From contig URBH01000023.1 in the NCBI GenBank assembly GCA_900546075.1, positions 1 through 31,070 on the forward strand: a stretch of 31,070 nt of DNA, in the 5' to 3' direction. This document shows, piece by piece, positions 1-8,320 of the stretch. The position numbers were made by a program, and so were the translations under genes. Source of the stretch: an uncultured Eubacteriales bacterium. GTDB lineage: Bacteria > Bacillota > Clostridia > Oscillospirales > Oscillospiraceae. The notes beneath the pieces are model-generated. The model did no database searches. It was given only the letters and a program-made list of their open reading frames with translations, and was not told the DNA's origin. Every line of letters starts with the position of its first letter. The stretch's first letter is position 1.

Positions 1-74
1 TTCTCGTTTTTCAAACTGAAGAAGTGGGGCAAAAAGACGGCTGAGACTCGCAGACGCAATTGTGCGGTGTTGCC

Positions 75-2453
75 TTAACGGAACTCAGCAATGGTCACGC
101 CGTCTTCGCCCTCGCCGTAAACACCCAAGCGGAAGCTCTTGACGAACTTGTTCTTTTTCAGGGACTGCTGCACGGCGGCACGCAGCGCGCCGGTTCCCTT
201 GCCGTGGATGATGCGCACGGTACTTAAGTTCGCCCGCATGGCCTCGTCCAGATACCGTTCCAGAACGCAGATGGCCTCCACCGTGTCCATGCCCCGGAGA
301 TCGACCTCCGTCGGCATGGCAGTCATCTTCATCTCCCGGCCGGAGTGGGCTGGATGGCCGCCCTTGGCCTTGTAGGGGTTTTCGTTTTCCAGAAGGTAGA
401 CTTCGTCGGGCTTCGCGGTGAGCCTCAGGATGCCTGCCTGAAGCTGGTAGGTGCCGTCCTTGTTGATGGCGAGGACGCTGGCCTTGGTTCCCAGCTTCAA
501 TAGCTCCACGGTGTCCCCTACCAGAATGCCCCGGGTGGGCTTGGGGCGCTCCTTCTTGGGCTGGGAGGCACGGAGCTTGTCCTCCACCTCGTTAAGATTC
601 CGGCGCAGCTCGGCCTGGCGCTGGTTGATACCGCTGACGTCGGCACTGTCGGCCAGCTGCTTGCGCATGGCTTTCAGCTCCTCGGAGGCAATGTTGGCGG
701 CAGCGCGGGCTTCGTCGATGATGTGCTGGGCTTCCCGGCGGGCGGACTCCACTGCCTTTTCCTTTTCCCTGCGGAGCTGCTCCTGGTATTCCTCATTCTG
801 CTGCTTGATCTTCGCCGTCTCCTGTTTCAGGCGCTCGGCCTCCTGACGGGCAAACTCCATCTGCTGGCGCTGCTGCTCCAGCTGGGACAGCACGTCCTCA
901 AAATCCTTGTCGGACTTGTCCACCAAATCGTCGGCTTCCTTCAATATTTCCTCCGAAAGTCCCAGCTTCCGGGAAATGGCGAAGGCGTTGGACTTGCCGG
1001 GGATGCCGATGAGCAGCTTATAAGTCGGGTGGAGGGTCTCCACGTCGAACTCACAGGAGGCGTTGATGACGCCCTTGGTGCGCATGGCGTAGAGCTTCAA
1101 TTCGGCGTAGTGGGTTGTTGCCACCACACGGCTGCCCAGCTTCCGGCAGAATTCGATGATGGCGGTAGCCAGCGCCGCGCCCTCCGCCGGGTCGGTGCCT
1201 GCGCCCAGCTCATCGAACAGCACCAACGTCCGGTCGTCGCACTGGGCGACCACATCCACGATGGTGCGCATATGGCTGGAAAAGGTGGACAGGCTCTGGG
1301 CGATGGACTGCTCATCGCCGATGTCGGCGAGAATGGCGTCGAAGGTGGACAGCACGCTTCCGTCCCCGGCGGGGACGTGCAGGCCGCACTCCGCCATCAG
1401 CGTCAGAAGACCCACGGTTTTCAGGGTGACGGTCTTGCCGCCGGTGTTGGGGCCGGTGATAATCATGGTGTCGAAATCCGTACCGAGCCGCAGAGAGATC
1501 GGCACCACGGTTTTCGGGTCGATCAGCGGGTGCCGGGCGTTTCGCAGCTCCACCCTGCCCTGATCGTTCATGATGGGCGCCCAGGCGCGCATCCGGTAGG
1601 CAAGCTTTGCCTTGGCGAAGATCACGTCCAGCTGCACCAGCATCCGGTAATCTAAGTCAATGGCTTCCCGGTAGGCGGCGGCTTCACTGGACAGCTCCGC
1701 CAGGATCCGCTCGATCTCCTTCTTTTCCTTCAATTCCAGCTCCCGCAGAGCGTTATTGGCGTTGACGGCGGACATTGGTTCCACAAAGTATGTAGAGCCT
1801 GTCGCGGACACGTCATGCACCAGTCCGGGAACGTCGTTTTTGCACTCGCTTTTCACGGGAACCACGTACCGCCCCTGACGGATGGTGATGATCGGCTCCC
1901 GGAGAAATTTGGAATAGACCGGGGAGGAAATCACCTTTTGCAGGCTGTCCCGGATTTTCCCTGCCTGAATGCGCATATGGCGGCGGATGTCGGACAGCTC
2001 CGGGGAGGCGTTGTCCGCAATTTCTTCCTCGGAGAGAATCGCGCCGAAAATCTTGTCCTCCAGATATTTGTTGGGGCTGAGCGCCTGAAACAGCGCGTCC
2101 AGCACCGTTGCCTTGTCATCCTCGGCGACGTAGCCCTTGATATTCCGGGCGCAGCGAAGGATGCCCGCAATGCGCAACAGCTCCACCGGCTGTAAGCTGC
2201 CGCCCCGGTCTGCCCGCTCCAAGGACGCGGAGCAGTCGGTCACGTCTCCAAAAACAGGGTTGCCCTTCCGGGTACACAGGTCGGAGGCCGCAGTGGTCTG
2301 ATTCAGCATCAGCTCCACTTCCTCCAAGTCCGAAGAAGGCCGCAGCGACAGGCAGGCTTCCTTTCCGCCCTCGCTTCCGGCACATTCGGCAAGAAGCCGC
2401 AAAACCTGGTCAAGTTCCAGCTTTCCCAGGGATTTTTCGTATAATTCTGACAT
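75..2453 (-). CDS. mutS2: Endonuclease MutS2
   Basis: MutS2 is a MutS-family ATPase with a nuclease-type Smr tail. It acts on recombination intermediates and, in some Firmicutes, on collided ribosomes, rather than in classical mismatch repair. The 792-residue length is normal for the family. Visible in order: an N-terminal clamp/lever region, Walker A GPNTGGKT at residues 334-341, the Walker B stretch VLFDELGAGTDP near 411-422, a long Glu/Lys/Arg/Gln-rich coiled coil at about 520-650, and a C-terminal Smr domain with VDLRGM and HGKGTGALR motifs in the last 75 residues. It is the last gene of the yqfC-to-mutS2 run, starting 9 nt after recO. No terminator hairpin is visible in the 74 nt between its stop and the window edge. 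Confidence 0.97.
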   Translation of the reverse strand: MSELYEKSLGKLELDQVLRLLAECAGSEGGKEACLSLRPSSDLEEVELMLNQTTAASDLCTRKGNPVFGDVTDCSASLERADRGGSLQPVELLRIAGILRCARNIKGYVAEDDKATVLDALFQALSPNKYLEDKIFGAILSEEEIADNASPELSDIRRHMRIQAGKIRDSLQKVISSPVYSKFLREPIITIRQGRYVVPVKSECKNDVPGLVHDVSATGSTYFVEPMSAVNANNALRELELKEKKEIERILAELSSEAAAYREAIDLDYRMLVQLDVIFAKAKLAYRMRAWAPIMNDQGRVELRNARHPLIDPKTVVPISLRLGTDFDTMIITGPNTGGKTVTLKTVGLLTLMAECGLHVPAGDGSVLSTFDAILADIGDEQSIAQSLSTFSSHMRTIVDVVAQCDDRTLVLFDELGAGTDPAEGAALATAIIEFCRKLGSRVVATTHYAELKLYAMRTKGVINASCEFDVETLHPTYKLLIGIPGKSNAFAISRKLGLSEEILKEADDLVDKSDKDFEDVLSQLEQQRQQMEFARQEAERLKQETAKIKQQNEEYQEQLRREKEKAVESARREAQHIIDEARAAANIASEELKAMRKQLADSADVSGINQRQAELRRNLNEVEDKLRASQPKKERPKPTRGILVGDTVELLKLGTKASVLAINKDGTYQLQAGILRLTAKPDEVYLLENENPYKAKGGHPAHSGREMKMTAMPTEVDLRGMDTVEAICVLERYLDEAMRANLSTVRIIHGKGTGALRAAVQQSLKKNKFVKSFRLGVYGEGEDGVTIAEFR

Positions 2454-2462
2454 GGTTATCTC

Positions 2463-3206
2463 CTATATAAGTAGCGATTTGTAAAAATCCAGCGTAGAAA
2501 AGCCCCGTTCCAGCTGGGTGGCGAGGTACGCCTCCGTCACCTCGGAAAGCTGCTGCAAGGTATCCTCCCCAGCCTGAAAGGAAAACAGCTTTTTGCTGTC
2601 GCAATGGCAGATGTAGCGCATGGCCTCCAGCACGGAGGGCGGAACCGGCATCCGGATGCCGTTCGATTCGGGGCTGCGGCAATTCCGGCATTCCAGCATA
2701 CCCGCCGACAGGTCGAACCGTTCCGGCACCGGACTGCCGCAGACATGGCAGCCGGTGAGGTCGGGGGTATAGCCGGACAGGCAGGCGGCGCGCAGCTCGA
2801 ACACGGCCTTGACCTGGCTTTCCGGAAGATTGAGCTTGGAAAGGGCGTACAGGCAGTTGAGCAGCAGCGATTGCAGCTCCGGGTTCGGCATATCCTCCTG
2901 AGAGAGAACCTCCGAAACCTGGGCAAAATAGGTACCCAGCGACAGCTTGGTCAAGTCCCGGCGCAGGGGCGTAAACAGCTCGATGGATTGGGCTTCGTTG
3001 ATGGTGTACTGTCCCCGGTATTCAAACAGCGTAAACTCCCCGTAGGCAAGGAGCTGGCACGGGGCGATGAGCGGGCTGTTTTTCCGCCGCAGCCCCCGCG
3101 CCTTCACGGTCAGTCTGCCATGGCGGCGGGTCAGCATGGTCAGCAAGGCGTCCTTATCATTGTAGTCCGTAACTCTCAGGACGATGCCCTGAATCGTCAA
3201 ATACAT
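2463..3206 (-). CDS. recO: DNA repair protein RecO
   Basis: RecO is a recombination mediator of the RecFOR pathway that helps load RecA onto SSB-coated single-stranded DNA. The 247-residue protein begins with the family's OB-fold (MYLTIQGIVLRVTDYNDKD, then the LTVKARG strand). It has a zinc-binding pair of CxxC motifs in the C-terminal half (CHVC ... CRNC, about residues 139-175). The ATG has GGAGG 6 nt upstream, lying inside the overlapping yqzL gene, so the two are probably translationally coupled. The era-yqzL-recO order is the usual Firmicutes arrangement and supports the call. Confidence 0.96.
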   Translation of the reverse strand: MYLTIQGIVLRVTDYNDKDALLTMLTRRHGRLTVKARGLRRKNSPLIAPCQLLAYGEFTLFEYRGQYTINEAQSIELFTPLRRDLTKLSLGTYFAQVSEVLSQEDMPNPELQSLLLNCLYALSKLNLPESQVKAVFELRAACLSGYTPDLTGCHVCGSPVPERFDLSAGMLECRNCRSPESNGIRMPVPPSVLEAMRYICHCDSKKLFSFQAGEDTLQQLSEVTEAYLATQLERGFSTLDFYKSLLI

Positions 3207-3297
3207 GGGTTTCCTCCGATTTGTGCTTGCAGTACATGAGATACATTTCCGGTGCGCCGGTCTCCAAAAACAGCTGCCAGTAATCCAAAGCGTTCAT
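3157..3297 (-). CDS. yqzL: YqzL family small protein
   Basis: A 46-residue open frame starting ATG at 3297, with AGGAGG 7-8 nt upstream, and ending TGA at 3157. Translation begins MNALDYWQLFLETGAPEMY and ends PESYGLQ. The aromatic/LF...TG...YLxY pattern (W7, L9-F10, T13-G14, Y19-L20-M21-Y22) matches my recollection of the YqzL-like family, which in Bacillus also sits between era and recO. It overlaps the first 50 nt of recO in another frame, and the recO ribosome site lies inside it. Function is unknown. The call rests on position plus a short motif, so homology should be confirmed with a profile search. Confidence 0.82.
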   Translation of the reverse strand: MNALDYWQLFLETGAPEMYLMYCKHKSEETHVFDDSGHRPESYGLQ

Positions 3298-3352
3298 AGA
3301 CATCCCTCCTGAAGGTAGGGTTTGCCGCACCGCTGAAAATTACCACTGGAAA

Positions 3353-4240
3353 TTATTCGCTGTAGCCGAAGTTGCGAACCAGAAAATCACTGTCCCGCCA
3401 GTTTTCCTTCACCTTGACCCAGGTGGTCAGGAACACCTTCGTTCCCATGAATTTTTCGCAGTCCGCCCGCGCCATGGAGGAGATTTTTTTCAGCATGGCG
3501 CCGTTCTTGCCGATGATGATGCCCTTATGGCTGGCCTTTTCGCAGTAAATGGTAGCGTCGATGTCAATAATTCCATTGTCCCGCTCGGAGAATTTCGTGA
3601 TCTCCACGGCGGTTCCGTGGGGAACCTCCCGGTCAAGGCACCACAGCAGCTTTTCCCGGATGATCTCCGCCATCACCTGCCGCTCGGGCTGGTCAGTGGT
3701 CACGTCCTCCGGGAACAGGAAGGGGCTTTCTTCGGCGTATTTGCCGCAGGTTTCCAGCAGATCCTCCACCCCGTCGCCGGTTTTGGCGGAAATGGGGATG
3801 ATGGCGTCAAAGGCCGCCGCCTGAGAATAGACGGCGATGACCTCCAGGAGGGCGTCCTTTTCCACGGTGTCGATTTTGTTGATGGCGAGAATGGCGGGGC
3901 AGTGGCTGCTCTTGATTTTGTCGATCAGCCCTTCCTCCTGGGGGCCGATGGACGCGATTGGCTCCACCACAAGGATGGTCAAATCCACGTCGGAAATGGA
4001 TTCCCGGGCAACATTCACCATGTAATCCCCCAGCTTCGTCCTTGCCCGGTGGTAGCCGGGAGTGTCCACAAACACGAACTGGGTGTCGCCTCTTGTGACG
4101 ATGCCGCAGATACGGTTGCGGGTGGTCTGGGGTTTATTGGATACGATGGCGATTTTTTCGCCAACGAGATAGTTTGTCAGGGTGGACTTGCCTACGTTGG
4201 GACGTCCGGCAATGGTAATCATAGCGGATTTTGTTTTCAT
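3353..4240 (-). CDS. era: GTPase Era
   Basis: Era is an essential GTPase that binds the 3' end of 16S rRNA and checks maturation of the small ribosomal subunit. The 295-residue protein is of typical length. It shows the G1 P-loop GRPNVGKS at 12-19, the switch I region NKPQTTR near 35-41, G3 DTPG at 59-62, G4 NKID at 121-124 and a G5-like SAKTG stretch. The C-terminal KH domain has its GxxG loop as IIGKNG. It lies directly after ybeY, another 16S rRNA maturation factor, with a 12-nt gap. The ATG at 4240 has GAGGAG about 9 nt upstream. Confidence 0.98.
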   Translation of the reverse strand: MKTKSAMITIAGRPNVGKSTLTNYLVGEKIAIVSNKPQTTRNRICGIVTRGDTQFVFVDTPGYHRARTKLGDYMVNVARESISDVDLTILVVEPIASIGPQEEGLIDKIKSSHCPAILAINKIDTVEKDALLEVIAVYSQAAAFDAIIPISAKTGDGVEDLLETCGKYAEESPFLFPEDVTTDQPERQVMAEIIREKLLWCLDREVPHGTAVEITKFSERDNGIIDIDATIYCEKASHKGIIIGKNGAMLKKISSMARADCEKFMGTKVFLTTWVKVKENWRDSDFLVRNFGYSE

Positions 4241-4252
4241 TTTCCAGTCTCC

Positions 4253-4753
4253 TCAGTCCCGGCTCATGTTGGGGATGGACGCGGCAATGGCTTCTTCCCT
4301 GCCGCGCATTTTCTTCTTTTCCTCGCCCTCGTCCAGATGGTCATAGCCCAGCAGATGGAGCATGGAGTGGATGGTGAGATACCCCACCTCCCGGCGGGTG
4401 GAATGGCCGAACTCCTTGGCCTGGGCAATTGCCCGTTCCAGAGAAATGCACATATCCCCCAGCGGCACCAGCCCGGTCTCCGGATCCCGAAAGTCCGTCC
4501 AGTCCGTGGGCGGTTCCCCGGCGATGAGCTGGAACATGGGGAAGCTCAGCACGTCCGTAGGCTTGTCCATGTGGCGGCTCTCCCGGTTGACTACCCGAAT
4601 GCCCGCGTCATCCGTCACAAGGACGTTGATCTCGCAGGGGACATTGATGCCCTCTGCGTCCAGAACCGCGTTGATACAGGTGCGAATGATGCTTTTGATG
4701 GCAAATTTTTGCAGGCTCAGCTGCTCAAATACGATGTTGATTTTATGTCTCAT
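4253..4753 (-). CDS. ybeY: Endoribonuclease YbeY (rRNA maturation)
   Basis: YbeY is a zinc-dependent single-strand endoribonuclease involved in 16S rRNA 3'-end processing and ribosome quality control. The 166-residue protein carries the family signature HxxxHxxxxxH as H129, H133 and H139 (HSMLHLLGYDH), which bind the metal. Upstream motifs include NRESRHMDKPTDVLSFP and PLGDMCIS, typical of the family. It starts 1 nt after the phoH stop codon, with AGAGGAAG 8 nt before the ATG. The phoH-ybeY-era order matches the conserved ribosome-maturation neighbourhood. Confidence 0.97.
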   Translation of the reverse strand: MRHKINIVFEQLSLQKFAIKSIIRTCINAVLDAEGINVPCEINVLVTDDAGIRVVNRESRHMDKPTDVLSFPMFQLIAGEPPTDWTDFRDPETGLVPLGDMCISLERAIAQAKEFGHSTRREVGYLTIHSMLHLLGYDHLDEGEEKKKMRGREEAIAASIPNMSRD

Positions 4754-4754
4754 G

Positions 4755-5774
4755 TCAATTCTTCCTCTGATGGTAACGGCCCTGAATCTGACGGGTCGGT
4801 TTTTTGACTTCCTTTTTCTGAGCGGAGCGCTCGTAGGCGCTGATGATCTCCTGCACCAGGGCGTGGCGCACCACGTCCGCGGCGGTCAGGCGGCAAATGG
4901 CGATGTCCTTCACCCCGTCCAGCACCCGCACGGCGTCCTTCAGGCCGGATACCTTATCGTCGGGCAGATCGATCTGGGTCACATCGCCGGTGATGACGAT
5001 TTTCGAGCCGAAGCCAAGGCGGGTCAGGAACATTTTCATCTGCTCCCGGGTGGTGTTCTGGGCCTCGTCCAGAATGATGAAGCTGTCGTCCAGCGTGCGG
5101 CCGCGCATATAGGCCAGCGGCGCAACCTCAATGGAGCCGCGCTCCTGATATTTCTGGAAGGTCTCCGCCCCCAGCATATCGTACAGCGCGTCATACAGCG
5201 GCCGCAGGTAGGGGTCTACCTTATTCTGCAAGTCGCCGGGCAGGAAGCCCAGCCGTTCCCCCGCTTCCACCGCCGGGCGGGTGAGGATAATGCGGTTCAC
5301 CGTGCGCTCCCGGAAGGCGGCTACGGCGGCGGCAACCGCCAGATAGGTCTTGCCGGTACCGGCGGGGCCGACGCCGATGGTGATGGTATTCTTCATGATG
5401 GCCTTCATATAGTTCTGCTGACCCACGGTCTTGGCCTTGATGGGCTTTCCCTTGGCGGTGATGCAGACAACGTCCTTCGCCATCTGCGCCACCTGGGCGT
5501 CGTTTCCCTCGTTGACCAGCGTAATAAGGTAACGCACCCGCTGCTCGTCGATGGTCTCGCCCTTGGCGGCCAGGGACAGCAGCCCTTCCAGCGTGCGCAC
5601 GGCCTTATCCGCCATTTCCTCGTCCCCGGAAACCCGGAGGTCTGTCCCCCGGTTCACCACCCGCACGGTCAGGGCATCCTCAATTCGTTTGATATTTTCG
5701 TCAAAAGAGCCAAACACCGTGATCAGGTCCTCCACCCGCTCGGCGTTGACGATTCGTTCAACCACTTTTCCCAT
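4755..5774 (-). CDS. phoH: PhoH family P-loop ATPase
   Basis: PhoH/YbeZ proteins are P-loop ATPases related to superfamily I helicase cores and are linked genetically to YbeY. Visible are the Walker A GVGPAGTGKT at about 134-143 and the Walker B-type FIILDEAQNTT with following sensor motifs (ITGDVTQIDLP). The frame is open to a TTG at 5786, but that codon overlaps the GGAG ribosome site. I therefore chose ATG at 5774 (7-nt spacing), giving 339 residues beginning MGKVVERIVN. The start lies 17 nt inside the end of yqfD, suggesting translational coupling. The last about 20 residues are Lys/Arg-rich. Confidence 0.95.
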   Translation of the reverse strand: MGKVVERIVNAERVEDLITVFGSFDENIKRIEDALTVRVVNRGTDLRVSGDEEMADKAVRTLEGLLSLAAKGETIDEQRVRYLITLVNEGNDAQVAQMAKDVVCITAKGKPIKAKTVGQQNYMKAIMKNTITIGVGPAGTGKTYLAVAAAVAAFRERTVNRIILTRPAVEAGERLGFLPGDLQNKVDPYLRPLYDALYDMLGAETFQKYQERGSIEVAPLAYMRGRTLDDSFIILDEAQNTTREQMKMFLTRLGFGSKIVITGDVTQIDLPDDKVSGLKDAVRVLDGVKDIAICRLTAADVVRHALVQEIISAYERSAQKKEVKKPTRQIQGRYHQRKN

Positions 5775-6954
5775 TTGTATCTCCAATCTGTTCTCTGCGA
5801 ACCCGGCCGATCATTTCCACGCAGGCATACGTCCCTTCCAACAGGTACTTATCCTCCGACTGCGTGACCGATTCCTCCCGGCTTATGATCCGCCCGGCTA
5901 CCATCTGCTGGGTCAGAGCGCTCTGGGCAAACCGGGAAAGCGCCGCTTCCGCCGCCTCCGGCTCCAAAGTCATCCTTTCCCAATCGTAGAAAGTATATTC
6001 CTCCACGCACAGCGTGACCGGCAGGCGAAAGCCGCCCGGCAGGGTCAGTTCATATCGCCTATCCATTCTATCACAACTGCCCTGCAAAATTCCACTGTCT
6101 TTCCATAAATTTATGCGTTTTTTTCCGATGATGAGGCTGTATTTTCGCCTGACGGCGGTTTGCTCCCCCCGAGCCGTCCACTTTACCGGGGTCACGGCGG
6201 CAAAATCCCGGCTTGTCTGGGCGTAAATTTCCCCCTCCGCCCTCGTCGCCTGAATGCAGATGCCGCAGTCGGTGTACCCGGAGATCAGCACCTGCCCTGC
6301 CTTCACCGACTGTCCCACCCGGCACAGAGAATTGCCCCGGGTCACCGTGGCGGAGACGATGAAGCCGTCCCGGGAGGCCACGATGCTGCTCACCGCCCTA
6401 TCCTGCCCCGTCACCTCCGGGTCTGTCCGCTCCCGCACGGAGACGGTGGCCACGCAGCCGGAGGTGTTCACCCCCGCCCATTGCAGTTGGGGAAGCGCCG
6501 ACAGCAGGGCGTTTTTCATTTTTTCGCTCCGCACTGCCCGCCGGGAAGCGCCGAAGCGGATGCCGCTTTCCCCCGCGGCGTCGAGAATGAGCCGGGTGGG
6601 CGTGGTCACATTGCCCTCCACCCGCACGAAAAAGATACGGGTGGGAAGGAAAATCGCCGCCGCCAGAAACACCGCCAGAGCGCCCATCAGCATAGGTCTT
6701 GCCAAAAGCCGTTTCAGCGTCCAGTACGCGCCCAGACGGCGGCGCAGACGCAGCGTCTCTCCCCGCTTTTCGCTGAGGGCTTCCAGCGCCCGGTAATCCC
6801 GCCTGCGTACCCGGAACCGGGCGGTCAGGTCGCCCACCTGTATCACGTCATAAAGCGGGATGCCCCGGGCATTGGCTGCTTCCAGCGCCGCCCCCGGTTC
6901 CGCGCTGGTCAGCTCCGCCTCCACCATCCCGTCCAGAGACTTCCAGATATCCAT
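5758..6954 (-). CDS. yqfD: Sporulation protein YqfD
   Basis: YqfD is a sporulation protein of unknown biochemical role, known from Bacillus and Clostridia as the partner downstream of yqfC. The 398-residue protein has an N-terminal cytoplasmic segment of about 90 residues, one transmembrane helix near residues 91-108 (MLMGALAVFLAAAIFLPTRI), then a large extracytoplasmic part. The family's conserved VEGN motif is present just after the membrane segment (FFVRVEGNVTT), as are GA and VNTSGCVATVSVRERT stretches. It starts directly after the yqfC stop, with GGAGGGGG contributed by the end of yqfC. Confidence 0.93.
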   Translation of the reverse strand: MDIWKSLDGMVEAELTSAEPGAALEAANARGIPLYDVIQVGDLTARFRVRRRDYRALEALSEKRGETLRLRRRLGAYWTLKRLLARPMLMGALAVFLAAAIFLPTRIFFVRVEGNVTTPTRLILDAAGESGIRFGASRRAVRSEKMKNALLSALPQLQWAGVNTSGCVATVSVRERTDPEVTGQDRAVSSIVASRDGFIVSATVTRGNSLCRVGQSVKAGQVLISGYTDCGICIQATRAEGEIYAQTSRDFAAVTPVKWTARGEQTAVRRKYSLIIGKKRINLWKDSGILQGSCDRMDRRYELTLPGGFRLPVTLCVEEYTFYDWERMTLEPEAAEAALSRFAQSALTQQMVAGRIISREESVTQSEDKYLLEGTYACVEMIGRVRREQIGDTNGKSG

Positions 6955-6955
6955 G

Positions 6956-7237
6956 TTACCCCCTCCGGATCAGCGTGACCGCGTCGATTCTTCCGGAAAT
7001 GATCAGCTGCTCCTTCGTCATGCGGATCAGCTCCAGATTGCAGCCGCAGACGCAGACCAGACCGTATTTCACCTTGACCCCGATTTTCTCCCGGCTGTAC
7101 TCCTTGACGCCGAAGTGGTTCTCGATCAGTACCCGCCGGTCGCCGGCGATCTCCACAATGGGCTGCCCCGGCAGCGGCTCCGCGGAAAGGTCAGCCCCGT
7201 CTGCCAGCCGCTGCAAAATCATTCGTCCCTTCCCCAT
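6956..7237 (-). CDS. yqfC: Sporulation protein YqfC
   Basis: A 93-residue protein matching the YqfC sporulation family: EPLPGQPIVEIAGDRRVLIENH followed by GVKEYS, KVKYG and a C-terminal GxxL(x)IRMTKEQLIISGRI segment. I placed the start at ATG 7237 (MGKGRMILQR), preceded by AAGGGGG 9 nt upstream. The frame stays open another 130 codons upstream, but that extension runs across the divergent ylbJ-like gene with unlikely amino-acid composition. It is the first gene of the minus-strand cluster. The 75-nt gap to the divergent gene must hold its promoter, but I could not fix a convincing sporulation sigma site. Confidence 0.93.
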   Translation of the reverse strand: MGKGRMILQRLADGADLSAEPLPGQPIVEIAGDRRVLIENHFGVKEYSREKIGVKVKYGLVCVCGCNLELIRMTKEQLIISGRIDAVTLIRRG

Positions 7238-7312
7238 GAAACCAGCCCCCTTGGGAAAAGCATATGAATGGACAGCCTGCGATTTGCATAGATTCTTCCG
7301 AGGTGAGGTCTG

Positions 7313-8290
7313 GTGAAACGAAGAAATTTCTGGACGGGGATTTGTGTGAGTCTGGGGATGCTGGCACTGATTCTGGACGGTCGGACGGCAATCGAGGGAG
7401 CGTGTCAGGGAATCGGGCTGTGCCTGCGGACGGTGATACCGTCCCTGTTTCCCTTTTTTGTGCTGTCCATTCTGCTGACAAGCTCCCTGCTTGGCAGCTC
7501 TTTGATCGTTTTGCGGCCATTGGGGCGGCTGTTCGGGATGCCGGAGGGGGCGGAATCTCTGCTGATCCCGGCGTTTCTGGGCGGGTATCCCGTGGGGGCG
7601 CAGAATGTCGCCGCTGCCTTCCGAAGCGGTCAATTGACAAAACCGGAGGCGGAACGTCTGCTATCCTTTTGCAGCAACGCGGGGCCTGCGTTCCTGTTCG
7701 GCATGGCGGCGTCCATGTTTCCCCGCCGATGGATGGCCTGGGCGCTGTGGGGTATTCATATTGCGGGCGCGTTATTCACGTCGCTGGTGATTCCGAAAAA
7801 GTCTACCGCTCCCGTCAGACTGACAAAGACAAGTCCTCACTCCCCTTCTTCCGCCCTGAACACCGCAATTCAGGTCATGGCAACGGTATGCGGCTGGGTG
7901 GTGCTTTTCCGGGTTCTGCTGGCATTTCTGAAGCGGTGGATTCTCTGGATTCTCCCGGCGGCGGTACAGGTTGCAATTACGGGGATTCTGGAGCTTTCCA
8001 ACGGCTGCTGTGAGCTGCTTGCCGTCCCGGACGTTTCCGCCCGGTTCTGCATTTGCTCGGGGCTACTGGCCTTCGGCGGCCTGTGCGTCACCATGCAGAC
8101 CGTGTCCGTCACGGCAGGACTTTCCATGAAGCCGTACTTTCTGGGAAAGCTGCTGCAAACGCTTTTCTCCCTCGCCCTGGCCGTGCTGATGGCCTACGGC
8201 GTCTGGCTTCCCTTCGGGGTGCTGTCCATCGGGGCGCTGGCGATAAAGCTTCAAAAAAAGAGTAGCTTTTCCAAAGTATTTGGTGTATAA
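7313..8290 (+). CDS. ylbJ: YlbJ-like sporulation membrane protein (Gate/nucleoside-recognition fold)
   Basis: A 325-residue polytopic membrane protein with about eight hydrophobic segments. Features of the YlbJ/Gate family are PSLFPFFVLSILL near residues 43-55, the GGYPVGAQ loop near 90-97, TKPEAERLLSFCSNAGPAF near 107-125, and a second internal half later. YlbJ of Bacillus is a sporulation integral membrane protein of about 400 residues, so this copy is shorter. Start is GTG at 7313 with AGGTGAGG 4 nt upstream. It is divergent from yqfC across 75 nt, so both may be switched on in the same sporulation stage (inference). Another Gate-domain transporter cannot be excluded. Confidence 0.75.
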   Translation: MKRRNFWTGICVSLGMLALILDGRTAIEGACQGIGLCLRTVIPSLFPFFVLSILLTSSLLGSSLIVLRPLGRLFGMPEGAESLLIPAFLGGYPVGAQNVAAAFRSGQLTKPEAERLLSFCSNAGPAFLFGMAASMFPRRWMAWALWGIHIAGALFTSLVIPKKSTAPVRLTKTSPHSPSSALNTAIQVMATVCGWVVLFRVLLAFLKRWILWILPAAVQVAITGILELSNGCCELLAVPDVSARFCICSGLLAFGGLCVTMQTVSVTAGLSMKPYFLGKLLQTLFSLALAVLMAYGVWLPFGVLSIGALAIKLQKKSSFSKVFGV

Positions 8291-8291
8291 T
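8286..8291 (+). promoter_or_regulatory. Possible -10 box for the four-cysteine small protein
   Basis: TATAAT at 8286-8291 overlaps the stop codon of the preceding gene and lies 30 nt before the next ATG. The -35 at 17-nt spacing (TAGCTT) is poor, so this is only a weak promoter candidate. Confidence 0.35.
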
Positions 8292-8320
8292 ACGGGAATA
8301 AAGATTGGGAGGATACCGCT

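Noticed and set aside
1..78. Open frame on the plus strand from the window edge to TAA at 76-78, 25 codons, Lys/Arg-rich, possible end of a gene converging on mutS2
   Set aside because: Too short to recognise, atypical composition, and the stop overlaps the mutS2 stop; sequence to the left is needed.
4362..5867. 501-codon plus-strand frame across ybeY and phoH
   Set aside because: Antisense shadow of two clearly recognised genes; no motif and no ribosome site.
7238..7633. 130-codon extension of yqfC into the divergent gene
   Set aside because: Crosses the spacer and antisense of the ylbJ-like gene with Gln/Pro/Arg-rich nonsense; family length is about 93 residues.
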